64,000 bases of DNA. Origin: Palsa-892 sp035555855 (lineage in GTDB: Bacteria; Pseudomonadota; Alphaproteobacteria; Rhizobiales; Xanthobacteraceae). The DNA is taken from the NCBI GenBank assembly GCA_035555855.1, contig DATMGD010000012.1, positions 47,820-111,819 on the forward strand, given 5' to 3'. Below, in pieces: positions 16,974-25,363 of the stretch (positions within the stretch are counted from its first letter, which is position 1; each line of letters starts with the position of its first letter). The notes below the pieces were generated by a model. The model searched no databases and had not been told where the DNA came from. It saw nothing but the letters and a program-made list of their open reading frames with translations. The position numbers and the translations under genes were made by a program.

Positions 16974-17456
16974 TCAGTAACCCAACCACGTTTCGAGCGG
17001 CCCTTTCGGGAGCGGCACAAGAAACTCGATTTCGAACAGCCAGAACACGACCAGCATGCTGCCCACGCTGACCGCGAGAATGACGAACCAATTGAATTTG
17101 CGCGAAGCAGCCATGAAGGCTGCGATGAACAACGCCGAAGAAACGTAGATGCCAAACAGCATCATGATCACGACGTAGGCCACGGTCGGAACGAACACGG
17201 CGAGCACCAGCCGAAAACGCTCCCAGCTCACGAATTCCTGCAAGGAAGCCGACGAACGATCGAGCAATGCCTGGATAGCAATGCCGATGCTGGCGAGCGC
17301 AAGAATCCCGCCGACGCGGACCGGGAAATAGCCCGGCTCGGGGCTGCTGTTCGACCAGCCGATGCCGAGGTGAATGCTGTCACCGATGATCGCCATCCCG
17401 ATGATAAAAATGCCGATGGCAACAGCCAGTTCGGCTGTGCGGCGCGAAATGCCCAT
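16974..17456 (-). CDS. tctB: Tripartite tricarboxylate transporter small membrane subunit
   Basis: TctB-like protein of 160 aa with four hydrophobic segments. ATG 17456 (MGISRR) is selected because GGAGACGGG lies directly upstream, although the frame stays open further. It is the first gene of the TTT operon, with an operator palindrome about 50 bases upstream that matches the one in front of the aldolase gene. Confidence 0.85.
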   Translation of the reverse strand: MGISRRTAELAVAIGIFIIGMAIIGDSIHLGIGWSNSSPEPGYFPVRVGGILALASIGIAIQALLDRSSASLQEFVSWERFRLVLAVFVPTVAYVVIMMLFGIYVSSALFIAAFMAASRKFNWFVILAVSVGSMLVVFWLFEIEFLVPLPKGPLETWLGY

Positions 17457-17501
17457 CCCGTCTCCCCACGCACGGTTTCGCCTGATCGGGAATTTTAAGT
17501 C

Positions 17502-17520
17502 TATAGGACACAAAATGTCT
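17502..17520. promoter_or_regulatory. Operator-like inverted repeat upstream of TctB
   Basis: TATAGGACACAAAATGTCT carries GACA-N5-TGTC and agrees with the site at 14279 in ATAGGACACAAA and TGTC, with one change in the centre (G to A). Likely binding site of the regulator of the TTT, aldolase and aminotransferase genes. Confidence 0.6.
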
Positions 17521-17589
17521 AATAGTATTATCTGTAGTCCTGCGGTTTTCCGAATGCGTTCGTGTGCGACTCGCGAACATGGCGCCGGG

Positions 17590-18007
17590 ATTTCGGCAAC
17601 GCAAAATAAATTCACGTTCTCCGAGCTGGTCGAGATCCAGTCGAGCGACCTCGCACTACAGAAGGCCGCCACCGAAAACGCAAAGAAGTTCGCGGCCCAG
17701 ATGATCGCCGACTATAAGGGAAATGTCCGAGGAACCGAAAAGCCTTGCGCCGAATGCGGACGCCATCCCGGCAAGCCTCTATTCCTTGATGCAATCGAAA
17801 ATCGACAAGCTGAAGGAACTCATCGGCGACACGTTCACGCATCAATACAATTCGATGCAGGTCAGCGCCCATGAAAATGCCGTCAGCCTGTTCGAACGCT
17901 ACGCCAAGAGCGGCGACAACGCTCGACTGAAGGACTGGGCAGCCCGCACGCTGCCGGCGCTGAAGCAGCACCTCGACATGGCGAAGGCGCTGCACAATAA
18001 GAAATAA
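17590..18007 (+). pseudogene. Frameshifted DUF4142 protein remnant
   Basis: Two reading frames together give a DUF4142 domain. The first carries KFTFSELVEIQSSDLALQKA and AKKFAAQMIADYKG; from about 17722 the next frame continues MSEEPKSLAPNADAIPASLY and then HENAVSLFERYAKSG and LKDWAARTLPALKQHLDMAK. One extra base near 17715-17725 (a GGGAAA run) explains the break. No signal peptide or good start precedes the N-terminal part, whereas family members are usually exported, so the gene is also truncated. A terminator hairpin follows the stop. Confidence 0.75.
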
Positions 18008-18010
18008 CGA

Positions 18011-18035
18011 AAAGGCGGCTCAACGAGCCGCCTTT
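18011..18035 (+). terminator. Rho-independent terminator after the DUF4142 remnant
   Basis: Perfect 11-bp stem AAAGGCGGCTC / GAGCCGCCTTT with a 3-base loop AAC, followed by CCATTTTCC, four bases after the remnant's stop codon. Confidence 0.8.
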
Positions 18036-18220
18036 CCATTTTCCTCCAGCCACTCCGGCCGATCCCCCGTCGAAAATTGTCGGTATTTCGGGCCTATCCA
18101 GCAAAATAGCGGCCCTTATTCGGCGCTTAACGCTCGCGAATCCTCTGCTTTCTCAATACTATAAGAGAAAGCTAGGCCAGGCCTGCAGCGCAGGTGGCAG
18201 TTTCGAAGTCGAGATCCGGG

Positions 18221-18922
18221 ATGGCAAAAGAACTATCGCCGATTGAAAAAATGAGCAGGAAGCGAAATCCTGCAAAATCGAAGGCGAAAATTTTGCAGAT
18301 CGGCGCCGCCGAGTTCTGTTCGCACGGCTATAGCGGAGCCCGCATCGAGCGCATTGCGAAAAAATGCAAATGCAGCATGCGCATGATCTATCATTACTTC
18401 GGCAATAAAGAGGGGCTTTACCTCGCGATTCTCGAAGCGGCCTATCTGCGGATTCGCAACGAGGAGAAAAGCCTCGACCTTTCGACCGCCGAGCCGATCG
18501 AGGGCATCCGGCAGTTGATCGAATTCACATATCACTTCTTCGAATCAAATCACGACGTGCTCGCAATCATCAGCGAGGAAAATTCCTTGCGGGGGCGTTT
18601 CCTCCGCAAGCACGCTCACGTCAAGGCCATGACCGTTCCGCTGATCGAGTCGATCCGAACGCTGCTCGAACAGGGCAACCGTCTGGGTTACTTCCGGCCC
18701 AATGTCGATCCGGTGCAGTTCTATGTTTCGCTCGTGGCGTTGAGCCAGATCCACATTCTCCACCGCCACACGCTGTCGATCATCACCAGCAAGGATATGT
18801 CCAACACGAGCTGGCAGGAGCAGCGGCGCCTGCATGTGCGGGATGTTCTGATGGATCATCTGTTCGCGGGCGCGCAAAATCTGGCTCGCCCGAACTTGCT
18901 GTTCGAAAAGCAAAACGCCTGA
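18221..18922 (+). CDS. TetR-family transcriptional regulator
   Basis: Protein of about 233 aa. The N-terminal HTH is plain: KILQIGAAEFCSHGYSGARI, then CSMRMIYHYFGNKEGLYLAI (TetR/AcrR signature). The C-terminal ligand domain contains a TetR_C-like stretch as in RutR/CerR types, some of which respond to pyrimidine-pathway ligands. It is convergent with, and 15 bases from, the amidohydrolase at the end of the BMP importer operon and is a natural candidate regulator. ATG 18221 assumed; an in-frame GTG 18194 is possible. Confidence 0.87.
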   Translation: MAKELSPIEKMSRKRNPAKSKAKILQIGAAEFCSHGYSGARIERIAKKCKCSMRMIYHYFGNKEGLYLAILEAAYLRIRNEEKSLDLSTAEPIEGIRQLIEFTYHFFESNHDVLAIISEENSLRGRFLRKHAHVKAMTVPLIESIRTLLEQGNRLGYFRPNVDPVQFYVSLVALSQIHILHRHTLSIITSKDMSNTSWQEQRRLHVRDVLMDHLFAGAQNLARPNLLFEKQNA

Positions 18923-18937
18923 TAGCGCAAGCGGAAA

Positions 18938-20455
18938 TCAGACCGCCTTCGGGTCGTAGTTCAGCCGGCGCTCGACGGCATAGTGCGAGCAGTTCAACCC
19001 GCTGCAATGGTGCATGACGTATTCGGCGACCGCTTCGCATTTGATCTTGGTCGCCGCATTCGCTTCCTTCAAACGCTGCACGGTGCGCTGCACTTTTTCG
19101 CGCAGCTTGTCGTAATCGAAACTCGTGAAACGGCGGTTTTGCAGCACCATTCTGCCGCCGGCCATCACGCTTTCGACGGCACTCGAATCCTCGCTGAAAA
19201 CGACCTGGTTCGCCGGTGAATTCAGCGGCACGAAGTTGATATTACCAAGATCGAGAAAAACGATGTCGGCGTTATAGCCGGGCGACAAACGCCCGCTTTG
19301 CGCAAAGCCCAATACTTTCGCGCCGTTCTCGGTCGCCGCCGACAAAACATCCCAGACGCCGAGCCAGCGATCGGGCTCCGCCGAAACAACGCGCGAGACA
19401 AGCGCAGCCATGCGCATCGCCTCGAACATGTTCTGATTGTCGGAGGTGGCGGAACCGTCGCTGCCGATGCCCATCAGAATGCCGGCGTCGATAATCTCTC
19501 GCGCGGGCGCGATGCCCGAACCGATCCGCATATTGCTGCCGGGGTTGTGCGCGATCTTGGCGCCCTTGTCGCGCAAGCGGCGCAGATCGTCGTTGTCGAG
19601 CCAGATGCAGTGCGAGCCGGTGAAATTCGGGCCGAGCATACCGAGACCGTCGATATAGGCGGTGAGCGACTTGCCGTAGCGCTCGATGCCCGAAACCGCC
19701 TGCACTTTCGTCTCGCCAAGATGCATCTGGATCTCGACGCCGTATTCGCGCGCAAGATCGCGGCAGCCGATCATGAATTCTTCCGAGCAGTGCAACGGAA
19801 TGGTCGGGCCAAGGGCGGGCGCGATCTTCTGCCGGTCGAAGGGCCAATCGTGCAACATCGCGCGGCAGGCTTTGAGGTGCTGCTCGGCCGAAATCGCCGC
19901 GCGGGTTACGATTTCGTTGCGCGCCTTCTCGGGTATCGCGTCATAGAGGCCGGGTATGGCCTGGTAGAAGGTCTTGTCCGACATCATCGGCGCCAGCACC
20001 GCACGGACGCCGACATTTTCGTAAGCGCGGCCGATGAGATTGACGGTATCGGCGGAGACGACCGGAAAATCGACGTACATGTCGTAGGCGGCGGTGCAGC
20101 CTTTCAAAATCATTTCGGCGGCGTTCAGTTGCGCCGCCGTTTCCTTGTCTTCGAGCGTACAGCCGCCGCCGACCCAGGCGAGCGCGCTGAGATAAAGCTC
20201 GAGCGACCACTTGTCGCCGAGGCCTTTGCCGAGGCTGCCGTGACCGTGCGTATGCGCATTGACGAGACCCGGAATGAGCAGCTTGTCGCGGGCGGAAATC
20301 TCAACGGCGCCGGCAGGCGCAGCCATGCCCGGCGCGCCGACTTCGTGAATCTTGCCGCCCTTGATGAGGATGTCCCGAAAGTCAGCCGAACGGCGCTCGA
20401 CATCGAGCACGAGGCCGCCACGAATAACCTGAAATTCCGGAACGCGCTCAGTCAT
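18938..20455 (-). CDS. Amidohydrolase of the TRZ/ATZ (cytosine/guanine deaminase-like) group
   Basis: Metal-dependent hydrolase of 505 aa. Metal ligands are visible as NAHTHGHG (HxH), MHLGE and GSHCIWLDNDD, and the catalytic aspartate in IGSDGSATSDNQ. This set is typical of TRZ/ATZ-type deaminases acting on ring amino groups (guanine, 8-oxoguanine, methylthioadenosine, s-triazines). Start ATG 20455 overlaps the ATPase gene by 8 bases, so it is co-translated with the BMP importer. The importer family takes up nucleoside-like compounds, so deamination of the imported heterocycle is a sensible but unproven role. Confidence 0.87.
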   Translation of the reverse strand: MTERVPEFQVIRGGLVLDVERRSADFRDILIKGGKIHEVGAPGMAAPAGAVEISARDKLLIPGLVNAHTHGHGSLGKGLGDKWSLELYLSALAWVGGGCTLEDKETAAQLNAAEMILKGCTAAYDMYVDFPVVSADTVNLIGRAYENVGVRAVLAPMMSDKTFYQAIPGLYDAIPEKARNEIVTRAAISAEQHLKACRAMLHDWPFDRQKIAPALGPTIPLHCSEEFMIGCRDLAREYGVEIQMHLGETKVQAVSGIERYGKSLTAYIDGLGMLGPNFTGSHCIWLDNDDLRRLRDKGAKIAHNPGSNMRIGSGIAPAREIIDAGILMGIGSDGSATSDNQNMFEAMRMAALVSRVVSAEPDRWLGVWDVLSAATENGAKVLGFAQSGRLSPGYNADIVFLDLGNINFVPLNSPANQVVFSEDSSAVESVMAGGRMVLQNRRFTSFDYDKLREKVQRTVQRLKEANAATKIKCEAVAEYVMHHCSGLNCSHYAVERRLNYDPKAV

Positions 20456-21974
20456 GATGCGAAGCCATGTAACGGCCGATGATATTGACGTCGGCCGTTG
20501 CTCGCGGCGTCTCATGCACGATCCGGCCTTCCGCCATTACGAGAATTCTATCCGAAAGCTCGAGGATTTCATCGAGATCCTCGCTGATCAAGAGAACCGC
20601 CGCGCCTTCGTTGCGCGCATTGACGATCCGGTTGCGGATTTCGGAAACCGCATGGAGGTCAAGGCCGAAACAGGGATTTTGAACGACGAGAACATTCACT
20701 TTCGCGGAGAGTTCGCGCGCGAGCACGGCGCGCTGAACGTTACCGCCCGATAGCGCTTTGATCGGTGTGTCGGGACCGCGCGTCTTGATGCCGAACTGGC
20801 GGATGAGATCTTCCGCCTGCTTGCGGATCGCGTCCTTCCTGACCACGAAGCCGCTTGCAAACGGCGCCTGATCGAAATTGCGAAGCGCGAGATTGTCGGC
20901 AACCGACATCGCCCCGACACAAGCATTCCGAAGCGGAACCTCCGGCAGAATATGAACGCCAAGCCTGCGTTTGCAGGCGCGCGAGCGATCGTAACGCTCG
21001 CCCGCCACCTCAATGCCGCCGCCGGTAAGCTCCCGCTGCCCGGCGAGCGCCTCGACGAATTCGGTCTGGCCGTTACCGGATACGCCGGCAATTCCGACAA
21101 TTTCCGAGGCGGAAACCGAAAGCGCCACATCGCGCACTGCCGGTACGCCGCGATCGTTCATGACGCCGAAATCGCGAATTTCCAGCATGACTTTATCCTG
21201 GCCGGATGCCGTGCGCGCCGCCGGTTGGCTCACGCTTTCGCGTCCGATCATCAGGCTCACCATATCGGCGCGGCTCATATCCTTGACCTTGCCGCCGCCA
21301 ACGAGGCGCCCTTGCCGCAGCACCGAGACATCCGAAGCGTAGGTGTCGACCTCGCGCAGCTTGTGCGAGATGAGGACGACCGAGATTTTTCCGGCGAGCG
21401 TCATTTCCTTCATGAAGGACAGAACTTCGTCCGCTTCGCTCGGCGTGAGCACGCTCGTCGGCTCGTCTAGAATGAGGAAGCGGCTGCCGATATAGAGCTG
21501 TTTCAGGATTTCCAGCTTCTGCTTCTCGCCGGCGGCAAGGCTGCTGATCGGCCGGTCGAGTGCGAGCTTGAAGGGCATGCCCGCCATGAACTTCTCGATG
21601 GCGGCGCGCTTCTCGCGCCAGTTGACGATCTGCGGCACGCGCTCTTCGCTCAGCACGAGATTTTCGGCGACGGTCATGCTCGGCACCAGCGTGAAGTGCT
21701 GATAAACCATGCCAAGGCCGAGCTTTTGCGCCTGCTTCGGGTTATCGATCGAGCGCTCGATGCCGTCGACGATGAGCGAGCCTTCTTCGGCGACATGATA
21801 GCCCATGATCGCCTTCACCAGCGTGCTCTTGCCCGCGCCGTTCTCGCCGAGCAGCGCATGAAAGCTTCCCGGCGTGAAGCGGATCGACACGTCGCTCAAC
21901 GCGACGAAATTGCCGAACCTCTTGGTGAGGTGCTTCGTTTCGACAAGCGGCGGCGATTTGATCACTGTCGTCAT
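20448..21974 (-). CDS. BMP-type ABC importer ATPase, double nucleotide-binding domain
   Basis: ATPase of 508 aa with two ABC domains, as in the nucleoside importers NupA/YufO. First half: Walker A GENGAGKST, degenerate signature LAAGEKQ, Walker B FLILDEPTSVL. Second half: GVSGNGQTE and signature ALSGGNVQRAVLARE. Degenerate motifs are normal for this family. Start ATG 21974 overlaps the upstream permease stop (ATGA). Confidence 0.92.
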   Translation of the reverse strand: MTTVIKSPPLVETKHLTKRFGNFVALSDVSIRFTPGSFHALLGENGAGKSTLVKAIMGYHVAEEGSLIVDGIERSIDNPKQAQKLGLGMVYQHFTLVPSMTVAENLVLSEERVPQIVNWREKRAAIEKFMAGMPFKLALDRPISSLAAGEKQKLEILKQLYIGSRFLILDEPTSVLTPSEADEVLSFMKEMTLAGKISVVLISHKLREVDTYASDVSVLRQGRLVGGGKVKDMSRADMVSLMIGRESVSQPAARTASGQDKVMLEIRDFGVMNDRGVPAVRDVALSVSASEIVGIAGVSGNGQTEFVEALAGQRELTGGGIEVAGERYDRSRACKRRLGVHILPEVPLRNACVGAMSVADNLALRNFDQAPFASGFVVRKDAIRKQAEDLIRQFGIKTRGPDTPIKALSGGNVQRAVLARELSAKVNVLVVQNPCFGLDLHAVSEIRNRIVNARNEGAAVLLISEDLDEILELSDRILVMAEGRIVHETPRATADVNIIGRYMASHHD

Positions 21975-22906
21975 TTGCTGATGGAGACCTCGGCCGGCGC
22001 GCCAGCCAGCAATCGATCCGGCGAAGAGCTGTAGATCAAAAGTGCGAGCGTCAGGAAATACGGTGCCGCGCCGTAAAGATAATAATTCTCGTTGATACCG
22101 GCGGTCTGAAGCGCCGGGCCGAGTGCCGTCGCGGCGCCGAACAGGAGCGAAGCGTAGACGCAGTAGATCGGGTTCCAGCGCGCAAAAATAACGAGCGCAA
22201 TCGCCATCAAACCCTGGCCGCTCGACAGGCCTTCGTTCCAGCCGCCGGGATAATAAAGTGAGAGAAACGAGCCGCCGATCCCCGCGAGGAAACCGCCGAC
22301 CATGGTGGCGACCGTGCGGACGTAATTGACGTTCAAGCCCATGGCGAGCGCGGCGTCGGAGCTGTCGCCGCACACGCGCAACATCAGGCCCCAGCGGGTA
22401 TTTTTCAGGCCCCAGTAGACAAGACCCGCGACGACAAGACCGAGAATGAACAGGGCATTGATCTCGAGCGCATTCCGCACTTGCGGAAATGCGCTCCATG
22501 CGCCGAGCGAAATATGCGGCAGGATAGGTCCCGCGACCGGCGTAAACGGCTTGCCGAGGAAAAACGCGAGGCCAATTCCAAAGATAAACAGCGCGATACC
22601 GACCGCGATGTCGTTCACGCGCGGCAAATTGGAGATAGCGGCATGGACCGCGCCCAGCAATGCGCCGGCGATGCCAGCAGCAAGAACGCCGAGCCACGGG
22701 CTGCCGGTCATGACCGCCACGGCAAAGGCGCTCATCGCGCCCATGACCAGAATGCCTTCAAGGCCGAGATTCACACGGCCCGATTTTTCCGTGATGACTT
22801 CGCCGAGGCTGACGAAAATATACGGCGTCGAGACGCGAAAGGCGCCGCCGATCACGGCGATCGCAACACCCCACCAGCCAAGATCGCCTGCTTCCTGCAT
22901 CGTCAC
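21971..22906 (-). CDS. BMP-type ABC importer permease 2
   Basis: Membrane permease of 311 aa with about eight helices, BPD_transp_2 type (YufQ-like). VITEKSGRVNLGLEGILVMG is the diagnostic N-terminal loop. It starts at GTG 22906, overlapping the preceding permease stop by four bases (GTGA); ATG 22900 is an alternative. Confidence 0.9.
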   Translation of the reverse strand: MTMQEAGDLGWWGVAIAVIGGAFRVSTPYIFVSLGEVITEKSGRVNLGLEGILVMGAMSAFAVAVMTGSPWLGVLAAGIAGALLGAVHAAISNLPRVNDIAVGIALFIFGIGLAFFLGKPFTPVAGPILPHISLGAWSAFPQVRNALEINALFILGLVVAGLVYWGLKNTRWGLMLRVCGDSSDAALAMGLNVNYVRTVATMVGGFLAGIGGSFLSLYYPGGWNEGLSSGQGLMAIALVIFARWNPIYCVYASLLFGAATALGPALQTAGINENYYLYGAAPYFLTLALLIYSSSPDRLLAGAPAEVSISK

Positions 22907-24000
22907 GCTTCTTTTGATTTGACCGGTTCCGGCACCGCTGCCGGCCGGATCATTTCGAGGAAACTCATTCTTCCATAGGCGGCGTTGCTCGCGAGAACCG
23001 ACATGAACAAGATGCCCTGCAACACGAGCGTCGTCGCATCCGGCAATCCGAAGCGGCGCTGCAAAAGACCGCCGCTCGCAGTGATCGCACCGAGCAGGAT
23101 GGCGACCCCGATGATCGCCAGCGGATTATGCCGCGCGAGAAATGCAACAAGAATGCCGATATAGCCGAGGCGCACGACGAGCGATTCATTGGCGAAGCCG
23201 TGCACTGCCATGATCTCGAAAGCACCGGCAAGCCCCGCGCCCGCACCGCCGATGAAGCAGCACGCCAACACGAGACGATTGATGCGGAAACCCGCAAGCT
23301 GCGCGGCGCGCGCATTGCCGCCCAGAACATCAACCGCGAACCCAAACGTCGTCTTGCGCATCACGAACCACAGCACGAGGCAGCAGACCGCGCCGACGAC
23401 CAGGCCCCAATGCACATCGAGACCCGGCAGGCTGCCGACGCGCAAACTATCGGGGATGCTCCAGCTCGACGTTTTCAGCGTCCTGCTGAAATCGCGGATC
23501 GGCCCGTCGATCAGATGGTTCATCACGGCGATGGCGATATAATTCAGCAGCAGCGTCGAGATCGTTTCGTTGACGCCGCGGTACTGACGAAGGCCGCCGG
23601 CGGCTGCGATCCAAAGCCCGCCCGCCACCGCACCGGCGAGCGACATCACGATCACACCCGGCAGGAATGGCCAGCCTTCAAGCAGCACGCCGATCAATAC
23701 CGTCGCCAGCGCGCCGATGACGAGCGCGCCCTCGCCGCCGATTACCAGCAATCCGGCGCGCGCCGGAATGGCGGTGCAGAGCGCCGTCAACATCAAGGGC
23801 GCTGCCTGCGTGAGCGTATTTTCAAGCGAAGTCCGGGTGGCAAAACCGCCCTGATAAAGCGCGTAGAGCACTTCGAGCGGATTGGCGCCATGGAGCCAGA
23901 CAAAGGCGCTAAAAATAATGAGCGTGACCGCCAGCGCGCCGAAGCTGACGAGAACAGCTTCGGCGACACTGTGGAAATGCGATCTGATGGCTGTCACCAC
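22903..24000 (-). CDS. BMP-type ABC importer permease 1
   Basis: BPD_transp_2 permease of about 365 aa (YufP-like). TALCTAIPARAGLLVIGGEG corresponds to the conserved loop of the family, and VLGGNARAAQLAGFRINRLV is the typical coupling segment. It starts with GTG at 24000 (or 23997), 28 bases after the binding-protein gene. Confidence 0.9.
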   Translation of the reverse strand: MVTAIRSHFHSVAEAVLVSFGALAVTLIIFSAFVWLHGANPLEVLYALYQGGFATRTSLENTLTQAAPLMLTALCTAIPARAGLLVIGGEGALVIGALATVLIGVLLEGWPFLPGVIVMSLAGAVAGGLWIAAAGGLRQYRGVNETISTLLLNYIAIAVMNHLIDGPIRDFSRTLKTSSWSIPDSLRVGSLPGLDVHWGLVVGAVCCLVLWFVMRKTTFGFAVDVLGGNARAAQLAGFRINRLVLACCFIGGAGAGLAGAFEIMAVHGFANESLVVRLGYIGILVAFLARHNPLAIIGVAILLGAITASGGLLQRRFGLPDATTLVLQGILFMSVLASNAAYGRMSFLEMIRPAAVPEPVKSKEA

Positions 24001-24028
24001 GACGCAACTCGCAATGCTGATTGCGCCG

Positions 24029-25147
24029 TTAGCCGATCACACCCTCGACGAAAGATTTGACCGACATCTTGAAGGCATTGTCCTCGTTGCTGATGGACTT
24101 GCCGGCAGCGACCATCTCGTTGCCTTTGTTGTCCTTCAGCGGGCCGGTGTAGATGCGCGTCGTGTCGGCGATGATGCCCTGCTTCACCTTCTCGACTTCG
24201 GCGCGAATGTTTTCGGTGACGAGCGGACCATAAGGGCTCATCGCCACCATGTTCTCCTTGAATCCGCCGCGCAGCATGTTCGGGAACGGCTGCTTGTTCA
24301 GCCACGCCTTCACGAACTCGCCGCCCTTCTCCCAGCGCCATTCGGCGCCGGTCAGGAAGCCTTTCGGCGCGAGCGAGCTGAGATCGTAATGATAGCCGCA
24401 CGACATGACGCCGCGGCGTTCGGCGACTTCGACGCCGACCTTGCAGGAGTCGGCATTGAGCATGATGACGTCGCAACCGCGATCGATCAGGCTGTTGACC
24501 GCTTCCGCTTCCTTCACCGGGTTGTTCCAGTCGCCGGTGATGATGGCGTTGCACTGCATGTTCGGATCGATCGAGCGCGCGCCCAAGAGAAGTGCGTTGC
24601 AGTTGTTGTAAATAAAGTAGAGGGGCTTGGCGCCGACAAAGCCGATCTTTTTGGTCTTCGACAGGCGTGCAGCGATGATGCCGGCGAGATAATGCGGCTC
24701 TTCGAGATAGCCGCGATAGCCGAGCGCATTCTTCGGATCGCCCGGCTTCCACAGCGCGCCCATGTGGCCGAACAGCACGTTCGGATAGGACGGCGCGAGC
24801 CGCAGGATGCTTTCCCAGTAGCCGAACGACGTCGCGAAAACGACATTGGCCTGATCGAGTTCGATCATGCCCTTGATGACCTTGTCCGCCGCGAGCGTCG
24901 CGGGGACGTTCTCCTGCTCGATCAGTTTCGCGCCGACGGAATCGGAAATGATCTTGGCGGCGCGCGATAACGAAGAGTTGAAGCCGAGATCCTGACGCGG
25001 GCCTTCGTACACGAAGCCGATGATCGTCTTGTCGGCGGCCAGCGCGCTCAAGAGAGAAGTCGTGTTGACGGCCGTACCCGCGAGAGCGACGCCGCCCACG
25101 CCTTGCAACACCTGCCGCCTGCTCGGAAAACGAGATTTGGTTGTCAT
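24029..25147 (-). CDS. BMP-family substrate-binding protein with Tat-like signal
   Basis: Periplasmic binding protein of 372 aa in the basic-membrane-protein (Med/PnrA) fold. The N-terminus PSRRQVLQGVGGVALAGTAV fits a Tat signal. IIGFVYEGPRQDLGFNSS is the typical first strand of BMP proteins. ATG 25147 is chosen because AGGGG lies 9 bases upstream; ATG 25156 has no spacing to that site. Family members bind nucleosides and related purines. First gene of the operon binding protein, permease, permease, ATPase, amidohydrolase. Confidence 0.9.
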   Translation of the reverse strand: MTTKSRFPSRRQVLQGVGGVALAGTAVNTTSLLSALAADKTIIGFVYEGPRQDLGFNSSLSRAAKIISDSVGAKLIEQENVPATLAADKVIKGMIELDQANVVFATSFGYWESILRLAPSYPNVLFGHMGALWKPGDPKNALGYRGYLEEPHYLAGIIAARLSKTKKIGFVGAKPLYFIYNNCNALLLGARSIDPNMQCNAIITGDWNNPVKEAEAVNSLIDRGCDVIMLNADSCKVGVEVAERRGVMSCGYHYDLSSLAPKGFLTGAEWRWEKGGEFVKAWLNKQPFPNMLRGGFKENMVAMSPYGPLVTENIRAEVEKVKQGIIADTTRIYTGPLKDNKGNEMVAAGKSISNEDNAFKMSVKSFVEGVIG

Positions 25148-25165
25148 CTGTTTCATCCCCTGGGT

Positions 25166-25182
25166 AAGCGCGTTTCGCGCTT
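25166..25182. other. Small hairpin in the leader of the BMP operon
   Basis: AAGCGCG-TTT-CGCGCTT, 7-bp stem and 3-base loop, a few bases upstream of the ribosome site of the BMP binding-protein gene. On the plus strand it is followed by T-rich sequence, but no plus-strand gene precedes it, so a leader role on the minus strand is more likely. Confidence 0.4.
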
Positions 25183-25363
25183 TTTTATATTTCTGTCGTC
25201 GTGGCGCAGCTTAAAAGTGGAATAATCTTTTACTAATTTCCCAAGGAGCGCAAGCGCGAATAACCCGCCCTATGCGCGAGCAAGCCTGCGGTTGGCCGCT
25301 GCAAAAGCAGCAGCGCCCGGTTGTACTTGCCGGGCCTCTCAGGCCGAACGACCGCCAAGCGAA

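Noticed and set aside
20448..22697. Frame that would extend the BMP ATPase by about 240 residues
   Set aside because: The extension lies inside the permease gene; ATG 21974 with the ATGA overlap gives a normal-length ATPase.
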